A stretch of 64,000 bases of DNA, from positions 3,596,001-3,660,000 of the forward strand of contig NZ_CP045702.1 of NCBI RefSeq assembly GCF_014216315.1, in the 5' to 3' direction. The notes below the pieces were generated by a model that was not told where the DNA came from, ran no database searches, and worked only from the letters and a program-made list of their open reading frames with translations. Source of the stretch: Streptomyces finlayi. Lineage in GTDB: Bacteria > Actinomycetota > Actinomycetes > Streptomycetales > Streptomycetaceae. Positions within the stretch are counted from its first letter, which is position 1; each line of letters opens with the position of its first letter. Of the stretch, positions 16,466-24,837 are shown one piece after another. The position numbers and the translations under genes are program-made.

Positions 16466-16919
16466 ATGGAACGGCTACGCCTCGACGACCCTCCTGGACC
16501 AACCCCTTCATCCATCTGGTCCGGCTCGACGCGGACGGCGAACAGGCCGTCCCCGCACGCCGGTTCATCGCCCGCAGCGCCGAACGGCGACCGCACGGTG
16601 TGCACGTTCCTTCCGCGCCCCGACACCGACCCGACGCGCTGAGCGGCCGAGGCGAGTGGCGCCCAGCGGCTCCCGGTGCCGGGGTTCCTGCCGGTCGCGG
16701 AGGCCGGCGGCATGGTGGATCTCCCGTGGTACACGTTCTGGTCGGTCGCCGTATAGCAGGACCGAGGCAGGGATCAACGTCATCGATCTCTCCGACGGCG
16801 GCGGGACGCCCTGGGTGTTCCGCGTCCCCAAGAACCCCGACCGCTACTGGATCGAGGGCGACGCGCACCGCGTCTTCCTCCTGGACGGCACCTCACTCAG
16901 CGCCCTGCCGGTGTTCTGA
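16466..16919 (+). pseudogene. Broken gene of unknown function
   Basis: From ATG 16466 one frame reads MERLRLDDPPGPTPSS and later RTVCTFLPRPDTDPTR, then a TGA at 16640. The same frame continues as AAEASGAQRLPVPGFLPVAEAGG and DLPWYTFWSVAV to a TAG near 16736. The C-terminal part, GINVIDLSDGGG, WVFRVPKNPDRYW and GDAHRVFLLDGTSLSALPVF, is in the next frame and ends at 16919. The coding-like character of all three parts argues for one decayed gene with a stop and a frameshift. I do not recognise the family. It overlaps the convergent TetR gene by 27 bp. Confidence 0.5.
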
Positions 16920-17549
16920 GTCCCTCTCATCCGCGGTCCGGCGTACGTCTCCGTCGGGGGCGAGGACGCCCAGGCCGAACAGGTCGATGACCTGGTTGAT
17001 CAGGGCGTCGGCCCGTGACGCGTCGAGGTAGGCGTCCACGAACATCTGGGAGAGCCCGTAGACCAGCGCCTGGGCGGCGATTCTGATCACTTCCGGGTCG
17101 GCCCGGCGAAGCTCGCCGCGTTGCTGCCCGGCGACGATCATCTCGACGATGCCGTGGGTGAAGGCGCGATGCCCTTCGTCCAGGGCGGGCGTACGGTCCG
17201 CGCCGAAAACGGCACCGCGCAGGAGCGCGAACCGGTGCGGGTGAGCGAGGGCGTACCGCACGAACGCGGTGCCCAGGGCCCGGAACGGTACGGAGCCGGC
17301 CGAGTTGACCGCCGCCATCTGGATCTGACCGAAATCCACCGCGACGGCCTCGGCGACCGCGGTCAGCAGGGCGGCCCGGTCGGGGAAGTGCCTGAAGGGA
17401 GCCGACGGGGAGACGCCTGCCCGCCTGGCCACCTCGCGGACGGTCACCGCGTCGGCGCCCGCCTCGTCCAGCAGCTGGACCGCGTGCGCGACCAGCGTCT
17501 CCGGCAGGGAGCCGTGGTGGTAGGGCCGGCCGGCCTCCCGGGTGTTCAT
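16893..17549 (-). CDS. TetR/AcrR-family regulator
   Basis: 218 aa. The N-terminal HTH reads HGSLPETLVAHAVQLLDEAG, then VTVREVARRAGVSPSAPFRHFPDRAALL. The C-terminal ligand domain resembles the TetR_C_13/WHG type (AFVRYALAHPHRFALLRGAVFG). It is divergent from the epoxide-hydrolase-like gene at 17827, with a 46-bp symmetric operator between them. It therefore probably represses itself and the hydrolase in the absence of a small-molecule inducer. Confidence 0.88.
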   Translation of the reverse strand: MNTREAGRPYHHGSLPETLVAHAVQLLDEAGADAVTVREVARRAGVSPSAPFRHFPDRAALLTAVAEAVAVDFGQIQMAAVNSAGSVPFRALGTAFVRYALAHPHRFALLRGAVFGADRTPALDEGHRAFTHGIVEMIVAGQQRGELRRADPEVIRIAAQALVYGLSQMFVDAYLDASRADALINQVIDLFGLGVLAPDGDVRRTADERDSEHRQGAE

Positions 17550-17588
17550 GCAGCCAGTCGTACCACACCTTGACAGGCGGACCGGGAG

Positions 17589-17634
17589 CCAATGTAATCA
17601 GCGCTCACATGAATGTGTTCAATGATCACATTGG
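17589..17634. promoter_or_regulatory. Large nested dyad: likely TetR operator
   Basis: CCAATGT (17589-17595) and ACATTGG (17628-17634) are symmetric about 17611.5. The central palindrome CACATGAATGTG (17606-17617) has exactly the same centre, and 5 of the 10 intervening base pairs are also symmetric. It lies 40 bp upstream of the TetR start. Confidence 0.6.
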
Positions 17635-17826
17635 AGTGCTCATGGATCTGCGTCGTGGCGGCCGGGCCCGGGAAGCCGACGCCGGGCTCCGGCCGAGTCA
17701 GGGGTCCGTCCCCGACGTACCGGCGGGGACGTGCGGAACACCGGCCCGACGCACTGAGCCACCCGCTCCTGAGGGGCGAGGTCCCGACAGCCTCGGCCAC
17801 ACCTTCCACGGCCGGGGGGTGCACGC

Positions 17827-18714
17827 ATGACGCCCGGGCGCGGCACCGACGAACGGCTCACAGCCTTCGAGCGCGACGGTCTGGTCTTCGACGTCGCCGA
17901 CCGGGGCCCCATCGACGGGGAACTCGTCGTGCTCCTGCACGGGTTCCCCCAGACGGCGCGCTCCTGGGACCTGCTCGCACCGCTGCTGCACGCCGCCGGC
18001 TACCGCACGCTGGCGCCCGACCAGCGCGGGTACTCACCGCGGGCCCGGCCGCGCGGCAGGTTCTCCTACCGGATGTCCCAGCTCGTCGAAGATGTCGTCG
18101 CCCTCGTCGAGGCGGCCGCACCGGACGGCCGCAAGGTGCACGTCGTCGGGCACGACTGGGGTGCCGCGGTCGCCTGGACGCTCGCCGCCGCCCGGCCGGA
18201 CGTGGTGGCCACACTGACCGCCCTGTCCGTTCCCCACCCCGCCGCCTTCATGCGTGCGCTCTTCACCAGCCGCCAGTTCCTGATGTCCTGGTACATGTTC
18301 TTCTTCCAACTGCCGTGGATACCCGAACTGTCGATGCGCCGCCTGGACCCGGCCTCGGCACCCCGCGTCACCGAGCGGATGGCGGGCGGACAGAGCGCGT
18401 CCGGCATCGCCCGGGACCTGGAGTTCCTGCTGACCTCGGGAGCGCTCACCCCGGCTCTCCACTGGTATCGGGCGATGCCCTTCAGTACGCGGAGTCAGCT
18501 GACCCGGGTCACCGTTCCCACGCTGTTCGTCAACAGCGACCGCGACCCCGCACTGGGCCGGAGGGGCGGCGAACTCACGCGCGGTTGGGTGACCGGTCCG
18601 TACGCCTTCCACACCCTGACCGGCATCGGTCACTGGATTCCGGAACAGGCGGCCCCCGAAGTGGCCGGACTCCTGCTCCCCCACCTCGCGAGCCCGCCCG
18701 GGCGTCCGGAGTAG
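17827..18714 (+). CDS. Epoxide-hydrolase-like alpha/beta hydrolase
   Basis: 295 aa. HGFPQTARSWDLLAPLL supplies the HGxP oxyanion motif. The nucleophile elbow is GHDWGAAV with Asp rather than Ser, as in epoxide hydrolases and haloalkane dehalogenases. The catalytic His is in GIGHWIPEQ. A cap domain lies between about 140 and 215. The likely reaction is epoxide ring opening; haloalkane dehalogenation is less likely given HGFP. ATG at 17827. The divergent TetR gene and dyad suggest induction by its substrate. A 70-codon frame that stops in the ATGA at 17830 precedes it but has no independent support. Confidence 0.82.
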   Translation: MTPGRGTDERLTAFERDGLVFDVADRGPIDGELVVLLHGFPQTARSWDLLAPLLHAAGYRTLAPDQRGYSPRARPRGRFSYRMSQLVEDVVALVEAAAPDGRKVHVVGHDWGAAVAWTLAAARPDVVATLTALSVPHPAAFMRALFTSRQFLMSWYMFFFQLPWIPELSMRRLDPASAPRVTERMAGGQSASGIARDLEFLLTSGALTPALHWYRAMPFSTRSQLTRVTVPTLFVNSDRDPALGRRGGELTRGWVTGPYAFHTLTGIGHWIPEQAAPEVAGLLLPHLASPPGRPE

Positions 18715-18770
18715 GGCAGCGGCATCCCGCAAAGGCCGCCGACCGGGCCCGCCGGACGGCTGCCGCTCAC

Positions 18771-18786
18771 CGCCGGCACCGTGCCG
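18771..18786 (+). terminator. Short hairpin after the hydrolase gene
   Basis: CCGGCAC and GTGCCGG pair around a single base, followed by GGGGGGCTTTTA. It is a plausible terminator in the otherwise empty 18715-19004 gap. Confidence 0.4.
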
Positions 18787-19004
18787 GTCCGGGGGGCTTT
18801 TACTACATACACGCTCCCCGCGCCCCGGCAATCGCCCTTCTACGGCTCGATTCAGCACATCGACAGCACTTTTCAGCCAACGATGAGTGACTCCTGGGCT
18901 CACAGACAACCTCTGGTGCCGTTCACCGGCTCTTCACGGCTGGGGAAAGAGTTCCGCTCCCAGCAGGCATGCGGAACCCGTGTATGAAACGGAGTACGGG
19001 GAAA

Positions 19005-20690
19005 ATGACCACATCCCGCCACACTCGTCTATGGCGCTCGACGATGGCCGCCGCCGCGGCGATCACCGTGACCGCAGGAGTCGTGGCCGCCGCGCCCGAC
19101 AGCAAGGCGTCGTCGGCCACACCGAAGCTCAGCCTGATCGCCGCTTCCACGTCGGTGACCCTCGACTCGTGGAAGGAAGACCCCGGCGTCTACCTCGACC
19201 TCGGCACGTACGTCACCGCCGAGAACGGGCCCTTCGAACTCAAGGTGACCCGTAAGTCCTACAAGGACCCCGTCGTCGCCACCCAGATCATCCGCGAAGG
19301 GAAGAAGACCCGGACCAAGGCTCTTCCGCGCGGTGTCGTGAAGGACTTCGCGGGGCTGCCCGACTTCGCCCGGATCGTCATCACCGACGCCGCCGGCAAG
19401 ACCGTGGCGAACCGGCAGGAAGCCTTCTGCCCGAACAACGCCTCCGGACGGGTACGTCCTGACGCGCCCTCCACGTCGAAGTACCCGGAGAGCTGCCCGA
19501 CCAACCCGTTCACCCTCGGCTCGGTGTGGGGCGTCGAGAACGGCTGGGCGTCCAACACCTACGCGGGCTACTACGGCACCCCGGTAGACCTCAAGCCCGG
19601 CAAGTACACCGCCAAGGTGTCCGTCACCAAGAAGTACCGGGACCTGTTCGGCATCGCCGACAAGCCCCGGACCGTCAAGGTGACCGTCCGCGAGCGCAGC
19701 TGGGAGGACGATCCCGGCACGGCACAGGCGCGGGGCAAGGCTGCCGCCCACGCCGGTCACGGCGCCCCCCTGCGCGCCCCCGCCCCCGCGTCCGCGACGA
19801 GCGGCGCCGGTCCCTCGTACAACGTGGGTCACGGCCCTCTCACCCCCGCGCCGCCCGCCCTCCCCTGGGCGCTCAAGAAGAGCGCGCTCCGGGCATCGAA
19901 CATGGGTGACGCCCCCGGCCAGACCGACGGCTCCCGCAAGGCTCCCGCCGTCGCTCCCAACGCCGCACGGCCCACGGGCAAGGCGGCGGTGCCGGACGTT
20001 CCCAAGCCCGACCTCCGCTCGCTGCCCGCCTACGGCATCACGGTCAGCGACGGCTACGAGGAGGTCAAGGGCAAGGACTACCTGGCCTTCAGCGCCAACG
20101 TCTGGAACGCGGGCCCGGCCCAGCTCGTCGTGGACGGCTTCCGCACCCCCGGCAAGAAGCTGATGGACGCCTATCAGTACTTCTACGACGCCAAGGGCAA
20201 GCAGGTCGGTTACACGCCGACCGGCACCATGGAGTGGGACCCCCGCCCGGGTCACGAGCACTGGCACTTCACCGACTTCGCCAGCTACCGGCTGCTGAAG
20301 GCCGACAAGAAGGAGACGGTGCGCAGCGGCAAGGAGGCGTTCTGCCTGGCCAACACCGACGCCGTCGACTACACGGTGAAGAACGCCAACTGGAGCCCGG
20401 ACAACACCGACCTGTCCACCGCGTGCGGCCAGGAGAACTCGATCTCCGTGCGCGAGGTGCTCGACGTCGGCTCCGGCGACACGTACACGCAGGACCTCCC
20501 GGGCCAGTCCTTCGACATCACCGACCTGGCGAACGGCACCTACTACATCCAGGTGCTCGCCAACCCGGAGAAGCGGCTCAAGGAGACCAACCTCAAGAAC
20601 AACAGCGCCCTGCGCAAGGTCGTCCTCGGCGGTACGCCGGGAGCGCGCACGGTGAAGGTGCCCGCGCATGACCTGGTGAACGCCAACTGA
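19005..20690 (+). CDS. Secreted lysyl oxidase-family protein
   Basis: 561 aa. A Tat/Sec-like signal (TTSRHTRLWRSTMAAAAA, hydrophobic run, AAAPDSKA) targets it outside the cell. The C-terminal third is the lysyl oxidase catalytic domain with the copper-binding triad HEHWHF (near residue 418), followed by YRLL. LOX enzymes oxidise peptidyl-lysine to allysine using Cu2+ and a lysine-tyrosylquinone cofactor; LTQ residues cannot be assigned with certainty. A Pro/Ala-rich linker separates it from an N-terminal domain of unknown fold. I chose ATG 19005 for the GGGG 4 nt upstream; ATG 18984 would add seven residues. Monocistronic, with a strong terminator downstream. Confidence 0.85.
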   Translation: MTTSRHTRLWRSTMAAAAAITVTAGVVAAAPDSKASSATPKLSLIAASTSVTLDSWKEDPGVYLDLGTYVTAENGPFELKVTRKSYKDPVVATQIIREGKKTRTKALPRGVVKDFAGLPDFARIVITDAAGKTVANRQEAFCPNNASGRVRPDAPSTSKYPESCPTNPFTLGSVWGVENGWASNTYAGYYGTPVDLKPGKYTAKVSVTKKYRDLFGIADKPRTVKVTVRERSWEDDPGTAQARGKAAAHAGHGAPLRAPAPASATSGAGPSYNVGHGPLTPAPPALPWALKKSALRASNMGDAPGQTDGSRKAPAVAPNAARPTGKAAVPDVPKPDLRSLPAYGITVSDGYEEVKGKDYLAFSANVWNAGPAQLVVDGFRTPGKKLMDAYQYFYDAKGKQVGYTPTGTMEWDPRPGHEHWHFTDFASYRLLKADKKETVRSGKEAFCLANTDAVDYTVKNANWSPDNTDLSTACGQENSISVREVLDVGSGDTYTQDLPGQSFDITDLANGTYYIQVLANPEKRLKETNLKNNSALRKVVLGGTPGARTVKVPAHDLVNAN

Positions 20691-20715
20691 CGTTCCCCGT
20701 TTCGCGTACGCCCCA

Positions 20716-20746
20716 CGGCCCCTGGAACCCACGGTTCCAGGGGCCG
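20716..20746 (+). terminator. Strong hairpin between lysyl oxidase and cobN
   Basis: CGGCCCCTGGAACC and GGTTCCAGGGGCCG form a perfect 14-bp stem with a CAC loop, between two convergent genes. It could act in both directions. Confidence 0.8.
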
Positions 20747-20789
20747 TTCCCCCGACCGGGTCACTTCGGAGCACCGCCCGGGGTTCGGC

Positions 20790-23700
20790 TCAGCCCTCGC
20801 CCTCCAGCTCGCCTTCCGTCTCCAGGAAGACCTTGCGCAGGGCGTCGAGCACCGCCGGATCGGGCTTCGCCCACATCCCGCGCGACTCGGCTTCCAGGAG
20901 GCGTTCCGCGATGCCGTGCAGCGCCCAGGGGTTGGCCTGCTGGAGGAACTCCCGGTTCGTCGGGTCCAGGACGTACGTCTCGGTGAGCTTGTCGTACATC
21001 CAGTCAGCGACCACACCCGTCGTCGCGTCGTACCCGAAGAGGTAGTCGACCGTCGCGGCCAGCTCGAAGGCCCCCTTGTACCCGTGGCGGCGCATCGCCT
21101 CGATCCACTTGGGGTTGACCACCCGGGCCCGGAAGACGCGTGACGTCTCCTCGACCAGCGTCCGCGTGCGGACGGTCTCGGGGCGGGTCGAGTCCCCGAT
21201 GTACGCCTCCGGGGCGGTGCCCTTCAGCGCGCGGACCGTGGCGACCATGCCGCCGTGGTACTGGAAGTAGTCGTCCGAGTCCGCGATGTCGTGCTCACGG
21301 GTGTCGGTGTTCTTCGCGGCGACCTCGATGCGCTTGTACGCGGTCTCCATCTCGTCCCGCGCCGGGCGGCCGTCCAGCTCGCGGCCGTACGCGTACCCGC
21401 CCCACACCGTGTAGACCTCGGCGAGGTCGGCGTCCGTGCGCCAGTCGCGCGAGTCGATGAGCTGGAGCAGACCGGCGCCGTAGGTACCGGGACGGGAGCC
21501 GAAGATACGGGTGGTGGCCCGGCGCTCGTCGCCGTGCTCGGCCAGGTCGGCCTGGGTGTGCGCGCGTACGTGGTTCCACTCGGCCGGCTCGTCGAGCGAG
21601 GCGGCCAGCCGCACCGCGTCGTCCAGCAGCCCGATGGTGTGCGGGAACGCGTCGCGGAAGAAGCCGGAGATGCGCAGCGTGACGTCGATGCGCGGGCGGC
21701 CCAGTTCCTCGTACGGGATGGCCTCCAGCCCCGTGACGCGGCGGGAGGCGTCGTCCCACAGGGGGCGGACCCCGAGCAGGGCGAACGCCTCGGCGATGTC
21801 GTCGCCCGCCGTACGCATCGCGCTCGTCCCCCACAGCGACAGGCCGACCGAGGTGGGCCAGTCGCCGTTGTCGGCGCGGTAGCGCTCCAGCAGCGAGTCG
21901 GCGAGTGCCTGTCCGGTCTCCCAGGCGAGCTTGGAGGGGACGGCCTTCGGGTCGACCGAGTAGAAGTTGCGGCCGGTCGGCAGGACGTTGACCAGACCGC
22001 GCAGCGGCGAACCGGAGGGGCCGGCGGGCACGAAGCCGCCGTTCAGCGCGTGGACGGTGTGCGTGAGTTCGTCGGTCGTCGCGGCGAGGCGCGGCACGAC
22101 CTCACGGGCGGCGAAGTCCAGGATGTCGGCTACCGCCTGCGGGCGGCCGGCGGCCACCGCGGCGACCGCCGACGGGTCCCAGTCCGCGTCCTCCATCGCC
22201 TGGACGAGGGCGCGGGCCTGCTCCTCGATCTCGTCGGCGGCGGTGCGGGTGGCCGCCGACTCGTCGAGGCCGAGGGCCTCGCGGAGTCCGGGCAGCGACG
22301 ACGTACCGCCCCAGATCTGGCGGGCGCGCAGGATCGCCAGGACCAGGTTGACGCGCTCCTTGCCGGTCGGGGCGCCGCCCAGGACGTGCAGTCCGTCGCG
22401 GATCTGGACGTCCTTGATCTCACAGAGCCAGCCGTCGAGATGCATGATGAACTCGTCGAAGCCCTCGTCCTCGGGCCGGCCTTCGAGCCCCAGGTCGTGG
22501 TCGAGCTTCGCCGCCTGGATGAGCGTCCAGATCTGGGCGCGGATCGCCGGGAGCTTCGCCGGGTCCATCGCGGCGATCTGGGCGTGCTCGTCGAGGAGTT
22601 GTTCCAGCCGGGCGATGTCGCCGTAGCTGTCGGCGCGGGCCATCGGCGGCACGAGGTGGTCGACCAGGGTGGCGTGGACCCGGCGCTTGGCCTGGGTGCC
22701 CTCGCCCGGGTCGTTCACCAGGAACGGGTAGACGAGCGGCAGATCGCCCAGGGCCGCGTCCGGGCCGCAGGCGGCGGAGAGTCCGGCGTTCTTGCCGGGC
22801 AGCCACTCCAGGTTGCCGTGCTTGCCGAGGTGGATCATCGCGTCGGCGCCGAAGCCGTTGTCATCGGTGGACGCGGCGATCCAGCGGTACGCGGCCAGAT
22901 AGTGGTGCGAGGGCGGCAGATCGGGGTCGTGGTAGATCGCGATCGGGTTCTCGCCGAAGCCGCGGGGCGGCTGGATCAGGATGAGCAGGTTGCCGCGGCG
23001 CAGAGCCGCGAGGACGATGTCGCCCTCGGGATTGGCGGACCGGTCCACGAACATCTCGCCGGGCGCCGGACCCCAGTGCCGCTCGACGGCCTCGCGCAGT
23101 GCGGCCGGGAGCGTGGCGAACCAGCGGCGGTAGTCGGCCGCCGGAATCCGGACCGGGTTGCGGGCCAGCTGCTCGTCGGTCAGCCACTCCTGGTCATGGC
23201 CGCCGGCCTCGATCAGGGCGTAGATCAGCTCGTCGCCGTCGCCGGAGACGAGGCCGGGGATCTCCTCCTCGGGGCCGAAGTCGTACCCCTCCACCCGGAG
23301 CCTGCGCAGCAGCGCGACGGCGCTGGCGGGGGTGTCGAGGCCGACCGCGTTACCGATGCGGGAGTGCTTGGTCGGGTACGCGGAGAGGACGAGCGCGATC
23401 CGCTTCTCGGCGGCCGGGATGTGGCGGAGCCGGGCGTGCCGTACGGCGATTCCGGCGACCCTGGCCGCGCGTTCGGCGTCGGCGACGTACGCGGGCAGGC
23501 CGTCCTCGTCGATCTCCTTGAAGGAGAACGGCACGGTGATCAGCCGGCCGTCGAACTCGGGCACGGCGATCTGGCTCGCGGCGTCCAGCGGGGACACGCC
23601 CTCGTCGTTGTCCTCCCAGTCGCCGCGCGAACCGGTCAGACACAGCGCCTGGAGGATCGGTACGTCGAGCCCGGTCAGCGCGCCCGCGTCCCAGGACTCG

Positions 23701-24395
23701 TCGTCGCCACCGGCGGACGCCTCGGCGGGCCGGGTGCCGCCGGCCGCGAGGACCGTGGTCACGATGGCGTCGGCGGCGCGGAGTTCGTCGATGAGTTCGG
23801 GCTCGGGCGTACGGAGCGAGGCGACGTACAACGGCAGGGCGCGGGCCCCGGCGTCCTCGACGGCCGAGCAGAGGTCGTCGATGAACGCGGTGTTCCCGCT
23901 CATGTGGTGGGCGCGGTAGTAGAGCACCGCGATGGTGGGCGCGGTCCCGTCGAGCGGGCGGGCCGTCCGCTCCAGCGGGCCCCAGGCCGGGGCCGGCGCG
24001 GGCGGGTCGAAGCCGTGGCCGGTGAGGAGCACGGTGTCGGACAGGAACCTGCCGAGCTGCGCCAGGTTGGCGGGGCCGCCGTGCGCGAGGTAGGCGTGCG
24101 CCTCGGCGGCGATCCCGATGGGGACGGTGGAGGCGGCCATCAACTGGGCGTCGGGCGCCTGCTCGCCGGTCAGCACGACGACGGGGCGGCCGGTGGCAAG
24201 CAGCTGATCGAGGCCGTCCTGCCAGGCACGTACGCCGCCGAGCAGCCGGACGACGACGAGGTCCGCGCCGTCGAGGAGGCCGGGGAGGCTGTCGAGCGGG
24301 AGCCGGGAAGGGTTGGCGTAGCGGTAGCTGACCGGGCCTTCCGACGCGCGGGCGCTCAGCAGGTCGGTGTCGGACGTCGACAGAAGCAGAATCAT
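20790..24395 (-). CDS. cobN: Cobaltochelatase, large subunit
   Basis: 1201 aa, normal family length. CobN is the substrate-binding subunit of the ATP-dependent cobaltochelatase that inserts Co2+ into hydrogenobyrinate a,c-diamide. The family features are recognisable along the sequence: IAVLYYRAHHMSGNTAFIDD, ALVLSAYPTKHSRIGNAVG, DAMIHLGKHGNLEWLPGK and KRRVHATLVDHLVPPMA, with the C-terminal WMYDKLTETYVLDPTNR block. The AAA+ partner subunits (CobS/CobT or ChlI/ChlD type) are not in this window. The gene is preceded by a cobalamin riboswitch, so expression should fall when B12 is plentiful. Confidence 0.95.
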   Translation of the reverse strand: MILLLSTSDTDLLSARASEGPVSYRYANPSRLPLDSLPGLLDGADLVVVRLLGGVRAWQDGLDQLLATGRPVVVLTGEQAPDAQLMAASTVPIGIAAEAHAYLAHGGPANLAQLGRFLSDTVLLTGHGFDPPAPAPAWGPLERTARPLDGTAPTIAVLYYRAHHMSGNTAFIDDLCSAVEDAGARALPLYVASLRTPEPELIDELRAADAIVTTVLAAGGTRPAEASAGGDDESWDAGALTGLDVPILQALCLTGSRGDWEDNDEGVSPLDAASQIAVPEFDGRLITVPFSFKEIDEDGLPAYVADAERAARVAGIAVRHARLRHIPAAEKRIALVLSAYPTKHSRIGNAVGLDTPASAVALLRRLRVEGYDFGPEEEIPGLVSGDGDELIYALIEAGGHDQEWLTDEQLARNPVRIPAADYRRWFATLPAALREAVERHWGPAPGEMFVDRSANPEGDIVLAALRRGNLLILIQPPRGFGENPIAIYHDPDLPPSHHYLAAYRWIAASTDDNGFGADAMIHLGKHGNLEWLPGKNAGLSAACGPDAALGDLPLVYPFLVNDPGEGTQAKRRVHATLVDHLVPPMARADSYGDIARLEQLLDEHAQIAAMDPAKLPAIRAQIWTLIQAAKLDHDLGLEGRPEDEGFDEFIMHLDGWLCEIKDVQIRDGLHVLGGAPTGKERVNLVLAILRARQIWGGTSSLPGLREALGLDESAATRTAADEIEEQARALVQAMEDADWDPSAVAAVAAGRPQAVADILDFAAREVVPRLAATTDELTHTVHALNGGFVPAGPSGSPLRGLVNVLPTGRNFYSVDPKAVPSKLAWETGQALADSLLERYRADNGDWPTSVGLSLWGTSAMRTAGDDIAEAFALLGVRPLWDDASRRVTGLEAIPYEELGRPRIDVTLRISGFFRDAFPHTIGLLDDAVRLAASLDEPAEWNHVRAHTQADLAEHGDERRATTRIFGSRPGTYGAGLLQLIDSRDWRTDADLAEVYTVWGGYAYGRELDGRPARDEMETAYKRIEVAAKNTDTREHDIADSDDYFQYHGGMVATVRALKGTAPEAYIGDSTRPETVRTRTLVEETSRVFRARVVNPKWIEAMRRHGYKGAFELAATVDYLFGYDATTGVVADWMYDKLTETYVLDPTNREFLQQANPWALHGIAERLLEAESRGMWAKPDPAVLDALRKVFLETEGELEGEG

Positions 24396-24474
24396 GCTGC
24401 GTCAAGCCTTCCTCGGGGTGTCCACGCCCCGGGCGGTGTCGGAATCGGGTTCCCCCGCCCGGGCGGATCCGGGC

Positions 24475-24612
24475 GTGCGGGGATAGGGAGTTCCTGACTC
24501 GCCCGGCCGGTTCTCGTCCGGGCTCACAGTGGCGGGACCGCGCCGGAATCTCACCGGGCTTCCTCCCCTGTCGCCTGCTGGCGACGGCGGTCCGAGTGGA
24601 CCACCGTGTGCA
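24475..24612 (-). promoter_or_regulatory. Cobalamin riboswitch upstream of cobN
   Basis: On the minus strand the B12 box is clear: GGAAGCCCGGTGAGATTCC, then GGCGCGGTCCCGCCACTGTG, covering about 24524-24563. It is preceded by the AGCAGGCGACAGGGGAGG segment and followed by CGAGTCAGGAACTCC. All fit the class-II-type AdoCbl aptamer core. It ends about 80 nt before the cobN start, leaving room for an expression platform. No such box is seen upstream of the divergent cobG. Confidence 0.93.
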
Positions 24613-24837
24613 TCCTAAGCGGCGGGGGTGCGCGGATGGGGGGCCGCCCGCAAACTCGTCCCCGGGGGCGGGACGGGCTGAGGAAGGTGCCGTTGGCGCC
24701 GCCCGGGCGGGAATCGGGGACTTTGCGCGTCAGGTCCGACCGACCCCGGCCCCGGACATCGCGGGCTGTTCAGCATCCGATCCGGGCGGCGTACGGGCCC
24801 GGCGGACGCCGGTGTGATGGTCGGTATGCTCGCCGCC

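Noticed and set aside
17570..17830. Short plus-strand frame ending in the ATGA of the epoxide-hydrolase gene
   Set aside because: The coupling-like overlap is tempting, but it starts inside the TetR operator, lacks a ribosome binding site and has low-complexity sequence.
21255..24497. 1080-codon open frame opposite cobN
   Set aside because: Shadow of high GC in cobN; its sequence is Arg/Gly/Val-rich with no domain, and it runs through the riboswitch.
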